Below, piece by piece: positions 48,701 to 60,690 of a stretch of 64,000 nt of DNA. Source of the DNA: Butyriboletus loyo (Eukaryota > Basidiomycota > Agaricomycetes > Boletales > Boletaceae); the NCBI GenBank assembly GCA_038093515.1, contig JBBPSI010000060.1, positions 1 through 64,000 of the forward strand, in the 5' to 3' direction. Each line of letters begins with the position of its first letter. Positions within the stretch are counted from its first letter, which is position 1. The notes beneath the pieces were generated by a model that did no database searches, was not told the DNA's origin, and saw only the letters and a list, made by a program, of their open reading frames with translations. A program made the translations under genes and the position numbers.

Positions 48701-51700
48701 ATGCCAGCGCAAAAGGATTGTCACCGCTCCGAGACACCAAACCCGCACTCGCCGCATCTAACGCAGGTCATCGCCAAGTCTGATCTAAAGCGCCTCGATA
48801 GCATGGCCCACAGTCATGGTTGCGGCCATTACCCCGAGCTCAACTACGGATCCGGAGCAAAATGGATCAAGAACTTGACCCAAAGCCGGCTCTCAACATT
48901 CCTTGGCGGCCATTTTCAAGACGTCAACCTCTCCTCTGTGCTCTATACACACAGACTCGATGGTCCTAAATACGTGGACCTGCAAGTCTGGAGTGCCCCC
49001 AGGCTGTCGAAACCCCTGTTCGAGGAAGCAATCCAGCAGACGTTCAAACCTGCGAAGAAAGGTGACTCGTTTGGGCCATCTTGTGAGTCCCTGATATAAA
49101 TCCATTGTGATCTGCTCTGACACAATGAAAAGGGGTACGACCGTCATAAGGCGCCATCGCTTTACAGGGATGTAACTGATATCGCCTCGCTTCACAGACA
49201 AATCATTGGTGGAAGGTCAAGATTACAATCCCGTCTGATTGGAAGCAGTACGAACGCGTCCAGCGTGCGTCTATTTCTCCCCGTCTCGACGACAACATTC
49301 TGATCAAATGGTAGTCGAATTTGATCCCGGATGTGAAGCCATGATATTCACTCCAGAGGGTTTGCCGTTGCAGGGTTTGTCTCGAGAATCAATCCGTAGT
49401 TATTTCTACTCATCACACGTCTTCAGGGATCACTGGTGGCTATGACGGTAACCGTCGCGTGGAGCACATCATCCCTCGTGAAGCTGTCGAACGGGGTATC
49501 TACGAGGTAGTCATCGAATCTACCTGCAATGGGATGTTTGGAGTGCCATGGAATGGCGATATCATCGCACCTCCTGACGTGAGACAACTTATTTCGTTCC
49601 TTGCGTGGCGTTCATTTGTTGATTTCAGATGAACAAATACTACAGCTTGGCATCCGCTGATATAGTAGTTCCCAACCAAGATGCATGTATGTCTAACAAC
49701 AATGTTTTTGAGACTCTCATTGATCATTTGTGATCAGGGCACCTCATGTGGGACTTCAACACGCTGAGAGAGATCGTCGATAGTTTGCCAGGCAACACCT
49801 CGCTACAAAACAAGGCGCTAGTGACTGCAAATGCGATCATGAACGCTTTCAAGACAGGTGACTCAGAGAACATCAAACAAATGCGAGAGATTGCCGAAGA
49901 TGTCTTTGGAAAAGGTTGGCAGGCAAAAGGCCCGAACATTTACCAAGAAGGCCCAGAAAAGGCTAAAGTCGTCGGCATCTCCTACTGCCACATTGTGGGG
50001 AACCAAAGTCATATGACGAAGCTCCGCTGATGCGCCGCACAGGATACAGCTTGGCTGTGGCCATACCGAGCCACACAGCAGAAGACCGCGAGATCATGGT
50101 CAACTCAAATTGATCTTATGGAGCGCTATCCGGAGCATAGATTTGCTTGCTCACAAGCACAACAATTCAAGTGGTTGGAACAGGTAATCTTATACCCAGC
50201 TCGTGTAGATAAGAAGGTTGACCTTGGGGCGCAATACAGCAATATCCCCCGCTTTTCAAGAGGATTCAAGAAAAGGTCGCATCTGGGCAATTTCACCTCA
50301 TCGGTGGTTCCTGGGTTGAAAATGACGGAAATATGCCATCTGGTGAGGCCCTCGTTCGACAGTTTGTGTATGGGCAGCGGTATTTCGAGTCTCGATTCGG
50401 TCAACGTTGCGAGACAGCTTGGTTACCTGATTCGTTTGGGTTGACTGCCGCATACCCTCAGTTGATCAGAGATGCGGGCATGAAGTATTTCTTTACGCAA
50501 AAGCTCTCCTGGTAGGTGTGATTGTTATTTTGTGTGGGCGGGCATCTCATGATTGTTCATCCTGCCAGGAACAATGTGTACGTTATTCAATTTACTAACC
50601 CTTTTCAACGACGGACTGTGCTGTTTGCAGAAATGTTTTTCCTCACTCGACCTTCAATTGGGTGGGCATTGATGGCACTCAAGTCTTGTGTCATATGACC
50701 CCAGTTGGTAAGAGGTTCCTGATGATAACGCTGGATGATTATAGTCATTCGACCACTTGATAGATACCTACACAGCACAAGCAACCGTCGGTGATGTGAA
50801 CAAAGGCATTTCGAATCACAAGGTCAGTCGTACTTCCCCAGTGATTTCTGTTACTCAATAATGACAGAATCTTGAATCGAACGATACTGCCCTTCTTGTC
50901 TTCGGAAATGGTGACGGTGGTGGAGGTGCCCTCCCAAAGATGCTTGAGAATGTACGTTTACGCCCAATCAGTGCACTCCATCTTTGACAGTTGGATAGCT
51001 TCGCCGAATCCGAGCAGTAAACAACACTCACCGTGAACTCCCGCCTGTGAGCATGGGCAACACAGTGGAGCAATTCTTTGAAGACATAGAACGAGAATCA
51101 AAGGAAGGTAAAACGCTTCCAGTTTGGTACGTCTTTTTCTGTTGGAGCTGTGCTGTGTTGCTCATTGGTGGCAGGCGTGGAGAATTGTATCTCGAGGTAT
51201 ACTGTCTTTTTATACATGATGTCATAATCCGTCTCATCGTCCCGTTAGTTTCACCGTGGCACGTATACTTCGCACGGTGAGTGAGGACTAAGTGCGAGAG
51301 ACTCGTGAATCATTGTTAAATTATCAAGCTTCCATCAAAAAGGGAAACAGGAAGAGCGAGATCTTGTTGCGGGACGTTGAGGTATAGAAACTTCTCTTCA
51401 CCTCCCGTTTCCTAGTTAAAAAGCTCCACAAGCACCTCGCAACTCTCGCAACGCTTTTCAAATCTGAACGAAGCTCTTATATATACCCAAAGGCGACGAT
51501 CGATGACTGTTGGGAGAAAGTTCTCCTGAATCAATGTTTGTGCTATTAATTTCTTTTATTCCGTATCTGATCATTTCTTGTAGTCCATGACGGTATGTTT
51601 GATGTGAAAACAGAGTATTTCGGATGAACTAATAGGTTCTTGACCTCAGTTCTTCCTGGATCTTCTATGTGAGCATTCTTTAAGAACGGAAGAGCGCCAG

Positions 51701-53752
51701 ACTGACTATTGCAGCGGAATGGTGTACGACGACGCCGAACAATTGTATTCCGAGGTTCACAAGGATTGTCAGACTCTTCTCGAAGACGCTTTGGGTGTCC
51801 TTCTCTCCGACTCTGTACCCCTGTCCGAGAATTCTCCGATTTCGCAGCTATTCAACGTCATAGCAGTCAATACAACACCATTCGCTCGTCGTGATATCAT
51901 CAAGATGCCTCTATCTGGAGTGGGTCAGAACTTACTTTCGAAGCCCGTACAGACAAGCGTGGACGGAAAACACTGTTATGCATTACTGCAGACCCAAGAA
52001 AATGAGATGCTTGCTCGCCCAGCGACTGTGTCCACTGAACATGACCTCGTGTCCGGTAATTGCCCTGTAGCTCACCCAAATTCTCAATCTGATGTGACAT
52101 ATCTCTAGCATTCACCAACGGCTCAGACCACGCCATCCTGAGGAGTCCAAGTCTGCAGCTCACGATTTCGCAGGGACGCATCACCAGCATATACGATGTG
52201 AAGCTTAAACGAGAGTTACTCCCGAAGGGCAGCACCGGCGGACTGGTGATTTTCGAAGATCGGCCTAATTACTGGGATGCATGGGGTTCGTTCCCAAGTC
52301 CGATGTTTTTCATACTCTTATTTAACGTTATTCTTGTTCTCTAGATGTCGAAATCCACCATCTCGAGACACCGATACCCCTGGAGTTCTCCGTTGCTCGC
52401 GTTATTGCTGAGGGGCCCCTCCGAGCCGCTGTGGAAACGCAGGTCAAGTATGGAAAGAGTACGATTGACGTCACCGTTCGTACTAGACACATTGCGTTCG
52501 TTTCTATCCCACTGATTGATGTTTGATAGATTTCTCTGGATGCATTCTCAGGTAAGTCAATCACATACACAGATTATGAGATGCGAATGATGTCTGTTTT
52601 TCAGCCACCACAAAAGAGCATTCGCGGCCACTCTTTACCTTTGACGCCGAGGTAGATTGGCACGAAAGGCACAAAATCTTGAAATGTGGGTAACTGATTA
52701 TCCTGTACTCTGGTCCCCGTTGATCTGTCATGACAGTCGAGTTGCCACTTGACATCAACAATATGGTTGCCACATACGAATCTCAGTTCGGGTGGGTCCA
52801 ACGACCGACGCATAAGAATACCACACTCGACGCAGCCAAATTTGAAGTTTGTGGTCACAAGGTACGACACTTACCTTGGCTTACTCGTTGCTGCTTCTGA
52901 TGGTATCTCAGTTCGCCGATTTTAGCGAGTATGGATATGGTGTCGCACTTTTGTCCGAGTCAAAGTACGGGTATGCATGCGAAGGAAACCTCCTTCGACT
53001 TTCTCTCCTGAGGGCAGCCACAGCCCCTGATGCCGAGCAGGACCAAGGCACGTAGTGTTTCCCACTTCATTTCATGCGGGAACAGCTCACATATTTACTG
53101 ATGCATATATAGGAAAACACGAATTCTCGTGGGCGGTTTTGCCACACGTCGGGTCTTTCTTGGAGTCTGACGTGCCCGAGGCCGCTTATATTTTCAACTC
53201 TCCACTTCATCGTGAGTAAAGACACTTTCTAAGATTGCTAGGGTTGTGTTGAGAAGTTGATGTGTCCGTATATACGCAGTGAGAGCCGTGCCTCAGAATG
53301 CTCCTCACCATCCATCGATCGTCTCCAGATCACCCTTCAGGCTTGAAGGTTCCCGAAACGTTTTCCTCGAAACGATAAAGCGAGGCGAGGGCGACGACTT
53401 TGAGACCAAGAACGCGAACAAGACGGTCATTCTGAGACTGTATGAAGCCTTTGGCGGTCATGGTCGTGTCCAGCTCCGGATCTCTCCATACATCCGGGTG
53501 GTAGATGCATACCTGACGAACCTGCTTGAGGATCACAAGACGGCACTGTTGTTGGTGCCTGATGCCGATGTGAATGTCGATGCCAATGATCATGCCGCCG
53601 TCTCGAGGTTCCGGTTGGATTTAGATTTCCGCGGGTTCGAAGTCAAGACTGTGAAATTGGTGATCGCCGATGAAAATTGGGTCTCTGGCGCTCAACCGGA
53701 TGGTGGTGCTAGGTTCGTTTTGTGTGTGTGTTCGTCTTGGGGTGTATGCTGA
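48701..53752 (+). CDS. AMS1: Alpha-mannosidase, GH38, vacuolar Ams1 type
   Basis: The enzyme cleaves alpha-mannose from free oligosaccharides in the vacuole/cytosol. I count about 29 exons. The N-terminal domain has [20 protein letters not shown] and GDSFGPSW, where the W codon needs a 2-nt exon (49133-49134), then THWW-type NHWWKV. The catalytic domain has [12 protein letters not shown] (metal site, joined across an intron), [30 protein letters not shown] and the nucleophile region LPDSFGLT. Later blocks are [15 protein letters not shown] (with a 9-nt exon, 50569-50577), [16 protein letters not shown] and [20 protein letters not shown] (with exons of 9 and 19 nt). The C-terminal sandwich ends near [13 protein letters not shown]. 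The last 20 or so residues before the stop at 53750-53752 look unusual and could be intron read-through. Confidence 0.93.
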
Positions 53753-54373
53753 AGGAGGTATTGATCTTGCCCTTGGTAGGACATTGAAACGCGATAGTTG
53801 GGTGACTGTCGGGGAAGAATGAGCAAGATCGATGACCATGGCGTGAATCGAGTGCCTTCTGTGTTGTACCAATACTGAGTATGCATGTGTAGGATACCCA
53901 AGAGGATGGTGTGTGCGCATTGAAGTGTTGTACGAGTACATACAATCTGTTCCGTGTGCAAGTTGCAGGTGTACCTCAGTTGAACTCCCCGCCATGTGCT
54001 GGCACTGAGACTCGGATCATCTCACGAGCATGCGCCCGGGCCGAAATCGTATTAGCTCGGTAGCACTAAATCATTCGAGTCTCCTTCCGGCTGATTATCT
54101 TTAGACCTTGTGGGGCACGGATAATAAAATGGAAATAAAGAAAGGAAACTTGACATGACATTGACAGGCGAGTTTAGTGCCCGGGCTATGATGTTATTAT
54201 CGTATGTTGACGATCGGCTGAAGTATATAGCGCGAACATGTGGAGATGCTCAGATAGAGATGAGTTGAATGGCGCAGAGGCGCGCAACGTTTAATTGATA
54301 CCGATTTTGCCTAGACATGAATGTGTACCCGTCCTCTTCTCGGAGCACCACTATGTATCCATAATACTATACT

Positions 54374-54415
54374 GTTTCGACCTTACGACGAACCGAGCCT
54401 AAGTAAGGTCGAAAC
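54374..54415. repeat. Perfect 12-bp inverted repeat (hairpin)
   Basis: GTTTCGACCTTA at 54374-54385 is matched by its exact reverse complement TAAGGTCGAAAC at 54404-54415, with an 18-nt loop. Just downstream (54470-54492) the phrase CTGACTGGT recurs in tandem. Confidence 0.85.
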
Positions 54416-54721
54416 ATCAGTAAAACAGTTTCTGGTTCCCGGTGTACCGAGCGGTTCCGACAGGGTTCTGACTGGTCCTGACTGGTTCTGAACACTAACC
54501 GTTTCACTGATGAACAGTACTGTATGAGTACATTCACGGCATTCAGATATGCAACGGCGTACTTTCGGCATGCACGTTCGAGAGTTACTGCCAGTAAGCA
54601 GGCCAGACCGCCGCGTATAGCTGTTACAGCAAAAGGCAGAGATACTGAATGGTTTCTATCTCGGACGGTATATGTACGTGTCACGGGGCCTAGGTAGCTA
54701 TAGCACAACGGCTACTCATCA

Positions 54722-54963
54722 ATATTTAACAGAGGTTTATATATTGTACGAAACATGAAAGCTATATTTGAAATATAAACCGCAGCCAGAAATGGCGTGG
54801 GAATGTTACTACTGCTGGGATACCAATATTTAAACTTGGTTTATATGGCAACCTGAAGTTTAAATCCATATTAACCCTGACCCTAAACGTGAAGTTTTGA
54901 ACAAGGTTTATATTTTAAATATAGCTTCACATTCGTACAACATATAAAACCTCTGTTAAATAT
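54722..54963. mobile_element. Fold-back/MITE-like element with about 58-bp terminal inverted repeats
   Basis: The left arm starts TATTTAACAGAGGTTTATAT (54723) and the right arm ends with its near-perfect complement CCTCTGTTAAATA (54950-54962). The arms match over about 58 bp with a few mismatches and 1-2 indels. A second inner palindrome pairs ATTTAAACTT (54828-54837) with AAGTTTAAAT (54856-54865). The element is about 242 bp with no coding capacity. The ends could carry a TA target duplication as in Tc1/mariner-type MITEs, but this cannot be distinguished from the palindrome itself. Confidence 0.75.
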
Positions 54964-54966
54964 GGG

Positions 54967-55110
54967 GGTTCGGTGACAGGGATAGTGGGGTCAATCACAG
55001 CCGCGGGAACTACCACGCCTGCAACCTCGACGGGAACAGCTTCTGGCCCGACGACGACATCATCTGGTGCAACGGGTTCTGTGACAGGGATTATGGGATC
55101 ACTGATATAG
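54967..55110 (+). pseudogene. Ser/Thr/Gly-rich coding fragment, possibly broken by the fold-back element
   Basis: An open stretch reads GSVTGIVGSITAAGTTTP at its start and GATGSVTGIMGSLI before TAG at 55108-55110. It begins directly at the right end of the fold-back element and has no start codon. The two GSVTGI units are direct repeats (54967 and 55076). The composition resembles the low-complexity tail of a cell-wall or secreted protein. It may also be chance. Confidence 0.35.
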
Positions 55111-55471
55111 ACGTTGGGTAGGCCAGGGCTCGTGCTTATGCTGCGCCTCGTTTTAGTAACGTTGCAACTTCATTGATCATGATTGAAAAAGGTAAATAAA
55201 TGTATGGCAAAGCAGCGGGGGAAAGTCGATGGCTCCGTTTGTTCTCACGTGTTCCAACAATAGAATCGATACGTGAACAGGTGACCATGATTCATAAATA
55301 TAGCGAACAGCGCCGAGGCCCCCAGCTTGTCTCGGTCGACCTGACGAGCGTTTAGTACGAGTGTCACTCTCGTTGGTAGTACCCGATGAAGACCCTTATC
55401 CATACGCCCATCAAGGAGATTCCAAAGGTGCGCGTCATCCAACTGCTTGCCCATCTCAGTAGTTTCCTTGA

Positions 55472-57524
55472 ATGACACGTGCTGTACAGATCAGGGAGGC
55501 GCTTCGAGCGACGTTCAAGTCAGGCGTCACCCGTCCGCTCGCATGGCGTAAACACCAACTCTACCAACTGGCTCGGTTGGCACAAGATGAGGCCGATGCA
55601 CTCTCTGACGCAGTCGCCAAGGATTTCTCAAAACCGAAAGTGGAGGTACTCATGACCGAAGTCGGCGCCGTAGTCAAACGAGCGATCCAGAGCGCTGAGC
55701 AGTTGGATGCTTGGGCGAAGCCTGAGCACCCGGTGGTACCGGATTGGCAACAGGGATGGAAACCGACGTAAGTGTTGTCCTACAATGGTGTTTGGGAGTT
55801 GAACTTTCCCTTCCGGAGATGTTGGTAAGCTCACAAGCTTGAACCCCATGTAGCCTCCTCAAGGCACCCAAGGGCACTGTGCTCATCATTTCGTGTGTCG
55901 TTTGAGACTCGTCGTTTAGTGCAAAAGCTGATGGGCAATTTTGTGTTCGTGTGCATGTGGACATGAATGATATAGACCGTGGAATTACCCTATTATTCTC
56001 ACCCTTGACCCCTTGATAGGGGCTATTTCAGCCGGCTGCTGCGCAGTGGTCAAACCTTCGGAAGCCGTTCCTCACGTCTCCCAGCTCATCGCGGACCTAC
56101 TCCCCAAGTACCTTGACTCTTCCGCCTACCGTGTCGTCAACGGTACTGTGCAAACGGCAACCGAGCTTCTCGAATCCCAATGGGACCACATCCACTATAC
56201 TGGGAACGGCCGAGTCGCACGGATCGTTGTTTCTGCAGCTGCCAAACATGTCACACCTCTCTCACTCGAACTGGGTGGGAAAAGTCCCGTCCTCGTGGAT
56301 TCCGCTTATGACATGGACTTGGCGGCTAAGCGTATTCTGTGGGGAAAATGTAATAACGCCGGACAGGTAAGCCTCGAGCTTGCGCCGTCTATCTTTTCTT
56401 TCTTTCTTTTTTCTAGAGTGTTGACATGTGATGGAATTTAACGTGTTAGATCTGCGTCGCACCGGATTACATTCTCGTGCCTCGGACAAAACAAGATGAG
56501 CTCGTCCAGGGCTTCAAGAAGGCATACAAATCATTCTTCCCAGATGGCGCGCTTGGCGCTTCACATTATGGAAGCATTGTGAACAAAGTGCATTTTGATC
56601 GCCTGAACTCTCTACTTGATCGTACGAAGGGCGAGAAAGTGACCGATGTCATTCAGGGAAGGAAGGACGCAGTGAGAAAGCGAATCGAACCTACCGTGGT
56701 AACAAACGTTCAGGAGGGTGATGCCCTTCTGGAAGAGTGAGTATATATGCATTTGTAGCGGCTCGTGTGGGCTCACCTTGGAGTTTTAATGTCCTAAGAG
56801 AGCTGTTCGGGCCCATCTTGCCTATCGTCCCTATCGATGGCCTGGATGAAGCGCTTTCCTTTATCAATGCACGGTGTGTCAGTCATATGGGTATATGCGG
56901 GTCATGCTGACAGTGACCGGCTGAAAGACCTCACCCCCTCGTTCTGTACGCTTTCACGGAGGACTCTGCTATCAAGCAAAGGCGTGCGTTGTTCTTACCC
57001 TTGTTTGTGTGTTTCGTCTCACGCATCCTTGCATACATAGTTATCGACGAGACCCAGAGCGGCGGAATCGTCTTCAACGATACGTTTCAACAACTTGCTG
57101 GTGCGTCACATGACCTGACCTTTTATTCCTGGCTTGACGTCATGGTTGCAATCTCTACGTCCACCGCAGTGAATGAACTGCCATTCTCTGGTGTCGGCGA
57201 GTCGGGATGTAGGCACATGATCTAGCTTATCCCCGATGCACATGCGGAGCTAACTCCGTTCCAGATGGATACCAGACTATGAAATACACCTACGACACGT
57301 TCACACAGCTGAGAAGCTCCATCGATATGCCAAAAGAGTATGTCATAGATTACTTCTCTGTTCCTGAGCTGCGCTTCCGGGCTTCGCTGAACTTGCATGT
57401 CTCTCTTTTCAGGGCAGAGCCATTCCTGCAACTGAGGTACCCACCTCACGGTCCAGAAGCGGTCAGAGCACTCACTGGCACAGTGCATCTCCCTATACCT
57501 CGAAGCATGCCAAATGGTCGTTGA
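55472..57524 (+). CDS. Aldehyde dehydrogenase (class 3 / fatty-aldehyde type)
   Basis: It oxidises aldehydes to acids with NAD(P). Exon 1 starts MTRAVQIREALRATFKSG (55472). Later exons give SPWNYPIILTLDPLIGAISA, AVVKPSEAVPHVS, IHYTGNGRVARIV, LELGGKSPVLVD and, across the intron at 56368-56450, NNAGQICVAPDYILVP with the catalytic Cys. FGPILPIVPIDGLDEAL, SGGIVFNDTFQQLA and ELPFSGVGESG follow. The C-terminus is MKYTYDTFTQLRSSIDMPKE joined to AEPFLQLRYPP, stop 57522-57524. The fold and length fit class-3 ALDHs such as fungal Hfd1-type enzymes. The C-terminal tail shows no obvious membrane anchor. The 56367 intron holds a CTTT run. Confidence 0.93.
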
Positions 57525-58370
57525 GCTGGTGCCGGTGGAGTTAAGAGGACGTGTATGAAAGAACGGCATTCGACTAGAGTTCTGCATTTATTTGGATCAT
57601 CGTGTGTGCTTCTGTCTAAGTGGCGCTGGCGAGGTCCGCGAGGGGTAGTACTTCATCCGTCCCCCGTTTCCTGTGCACAGCCATCGTGATGCATATGTCA
57701 TCTTCTGGGAGCAGGTCGTAGTGCAACCCTCTTTTTTCCAATGATCAGTGCTTAGACTATACACTCAATTGCTACCTCGCGGTGATTGAAGAACGCCGAC
57801 CTGGTCGTGACGTGATTAGTTATGCGAGGTGACACCGCCGCAATCAATCCGATGGAATCCGAGGGTTGGTTTCACTACCACTCTGATATTCCGGTAAGTT
57901 CGGTTCGTTTCCGCATCAAAGTGGTACCCGGTGAGACCTGACACTTGACACTGAAAACATGCTTGGCTAAATTTTCGCGAGAGAACAAATCCCAAATGAT
58001 GTGGTTAGAGGCCCTGCGGTTTCCATCAGATGCCAGTGGGCCCGATCAGAATTCATAGACGGGACGACCCATACTATAAGATTGCGGAAACCTTCCCAGC
58101 GGCCACTATCAAATGCAGCGGCTGGCACGCCGCACCGTCACTGATCGATTTGTGACAGCTGTTCCGCACGTTCGACCAAAATAACTAGAAAAAGTGGGGC
58201 TCCACCCAGACGACAGGAGGTCACCAAATTTACAGGATAACGGCATCACCGCATGATCCCTCCTAATTCGGTTGGCACGCTCTCTGATGCGTATATAAAC
58301 TTCCCATGCTCGTTCGACTACACTATCCACCTCTGCCCATTCGTGCGCTCCCCGTTTGTCCATCACAACA
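57525..58370. promoter_or_regulatory. Upstream region of the MFS transporter
   Basis: No gene is supported. GTATATAAAC at about 58291-58300, some 75 bp before the ATG, is a plausible TATA box. Confidence 0.45.
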
Positions 58371-60690
58371 ATGTCGAGCGCACCAGAGATTAAACAGGAT
58401 ACGCGGGCAGCCCCCAGCGAGCATCACCACGACCATCATCCAAAGCTTGATCCTCAAACGAGAGCTATTGTGTGAGTAGCCATCACGTCTCTTCCCTCAC
58501 TGCCCGCCGACGCCGACCCCGCTGTTACATAGAAATACGGATTCCTTGTTGTCCAATCCGCTGCGGGGTATCCCTTACGACCAGCTTATGTCTGATGTCG
58601 AGGTCTTCTCGAAAGAGCGCGGACTGACACACGTTCTCTCTGATTTGAAAAAAGGTGCTCTTTTAGCACAGGACCCCGAAGGTGTGTCTCACGAACCCGT
58701 CCTTCTCATTACTTGAACACAATGGTTATTTATAGCATACAATCGCTTGGACGTCTTCACTGAGGAAGACAGGCAGGTCCTCAGTGACGAGGTGAACCAC
58801 AAATGGAGACAAACCGGAACACTCTACTACGTCAGTGTATCTCACATTTCCGCAGTCATTATAATAATCTCCCACTATAGATGGTTATCATGGCCTCATT
58901 GGCGGCTGCGGTGCAGGGTATGGACGAGGCTGTGATCAATGGCGCTCAGATTATATACCCAACTCAATTTGGAATTGGTGACCCAACAAGCAGTGAGCAC
59001 CCTAGTTTTATATTTGATACCAGTTAGTCACAGTGTCATTGATTAGCACGAGACGGATGGCTAATTGGGGTCGTGAACTCTGCGCCATATCTGTACGTTT
59101 TTAGACTGTTAAGTTGGCCCGCCCTTCGCTGAACGTGTGCACAGGTGTTGCGCGACCATCTCTTGTTGGCTGACTGATCCTCTCAACCAATGGCTCGGCC
59201 GCAAGAAAGTCATTTTCATCACGTGCATGATATCCTTCCTCACTTGCATCTGGTCCGGTCTCACCAATACATGGTGGCATCTCTTCATCGCACGGTTTTT
59301 CCTCGGATTTGGTATTGGGCCCAAATCAGCCACCGTTCCTGTGTACGCTGCAGAATGTTCCCCGGCCGCAATCCGTGGAGCGCTTGTCATGATGTGGCAG
59401 ATGTGGACTGCATTTGGTATCTTCCTCGGTGATCTCATCGACCTGGTGTTCTATTTCATCCCCGACACACCTGGCGTTAAAGGCCTGAACTGGCGGTTGA
59501 TGCTTGGATCGGCGGGTATTCCGGGCTTGATCGTCTGTGTCCAAGTTCTGTTTGCACCAGAATCGCCTCGTTGGTTAATTGGCAAGGGTCGCTATGAAGA
59601 TGCCTTCAATGAACTGTGCCGCCTCCGTTTCTCTCAAGTTCAAGCCGCAAGAGACCTCTACTACATTCACGTCCTACTAGAAGCGGAGAACGAGATGAAG
59701 AAGGGGAGGAATCGTATCGTGGAAATGTTTGCCATACCACGAAATCGGAACGCGGCATTAGCGAGCTGGATTGTCATGTTTGGCCAGCAATTCTGTGGTG
59801 TCAACGTCATTGGCAAGTCACTTTGTATGCGAAGATGCTTTCGTACTTACAAATGAGCATAGCCTATTACTCCTCGAACGTCTTCCTTGCAACCGGTGCC
59901 ACCCAAGTTGGTGCCCTGGCTTCTTCGATTGGCTTTGGTGCATTGAACTGGCTTTTCGCACTTCCGGCCGTATTTACCGTGAGTGTGCAAGATACATTTC
60001 ATCCGCTGACCTTCATTGAAACGTTGAAATGTAGATTGATACCTTCGGTCGTCGCAATCTCCTGTTATTTACATTTCCATGCATGGCGATCTGTTTGCTT
60101 ATCACAGGTTTCTCTTTCTGGGATCCTTCCCAGCAGGGTCGTACTGCCGGAGTCGCCATTGGGATATGTGAGTGCCATATTTGGCTGTGCTCGCTCCCTC
60201 TGACACTTTCATGTTAGACCTCTTTGCGATCTTTTATTCACCAGGAGAAGGCCCTGTTCCATTTACCTACTCTGCCGAAGCATTCCCACTGTACATTCGT
60301 GACATCGGGATGTCGTTTGCCACTGCTACGACCTGGTTCTGGAACTTTGTGCTCTCCATCACATGGCCATCACTCATCCTTGCCTTCAAACCTCAAGGTG
60401 CCTTTGCGTGGTATGCTGCGTGGTGTTGTATCCTCTGGTTCCTCATCCTCTTGTTTGTTCGGGAGACCAAGGGCAAGACGCTTGAAGAATTGGATCAAGT
60501 CTTTGCGATACCTACGCACGTCCATGCTGCATACGGACTTCGTCAGATCCCATACTGGATCAAGAAATATATATTGTTCCAAGATCCAACTCCGGAGGAA
60601 CTGTATTTCCCCGAGTCGGATAGCGAGGAAAACAGCAGGGTTGATGAAAAGGGTAGGAAAGAGCTTCGAGACGACGTTGAGAGAACGTGA
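58371..60690 (+). CDS. MFS sugar/polyol transporter
   Basis: It is a plasma-membrane proton-coupled transporter of the sugar porter family. The N-terminal tail is His-rich (SEHHHDHHPK). After several short exons, transmembrane segments start at MVIMASLAAAVQGMDEAVIN. Family motifs are DPLNQWLGRKKVIFIT (loop 2-3), ARFFLGFGIGPKSATVPVY, AAECSPAAIRG, LFAPESPRWLIGKGRYEDA (PESPR), GQQFCGVNVI, DTFGRRN-type sequence and YSAEAFPLYIRDIGMS. The C-terminal tail has VRETKGKTLEELDQVF (PETKG-like) and a long acidic/basic end; stop 60688-60690. The form is that of the fungal inositol/polyol-like subgroup with extended N- and C-termini. The substrate is not deducible. Confidence 0.92.

Larger units (their letters stand above)
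53753..55471. other. Repeat-rich intergenic region
   Basis: It contains an inverted repeat at 54374-54415, a fold-back element at 54722-54963 and a Ser/Thr-rich open stretch at 54967-55110. No intact gene is supported. Confidence 0.6.

Noticed and set aside
49083..49197. Single long intron instead of a 2-nt exon
   Set aside because: Joining 49082 to 49198 shifts the frame and loses the conserved Trp; no other acceptor in the interval repairs it.
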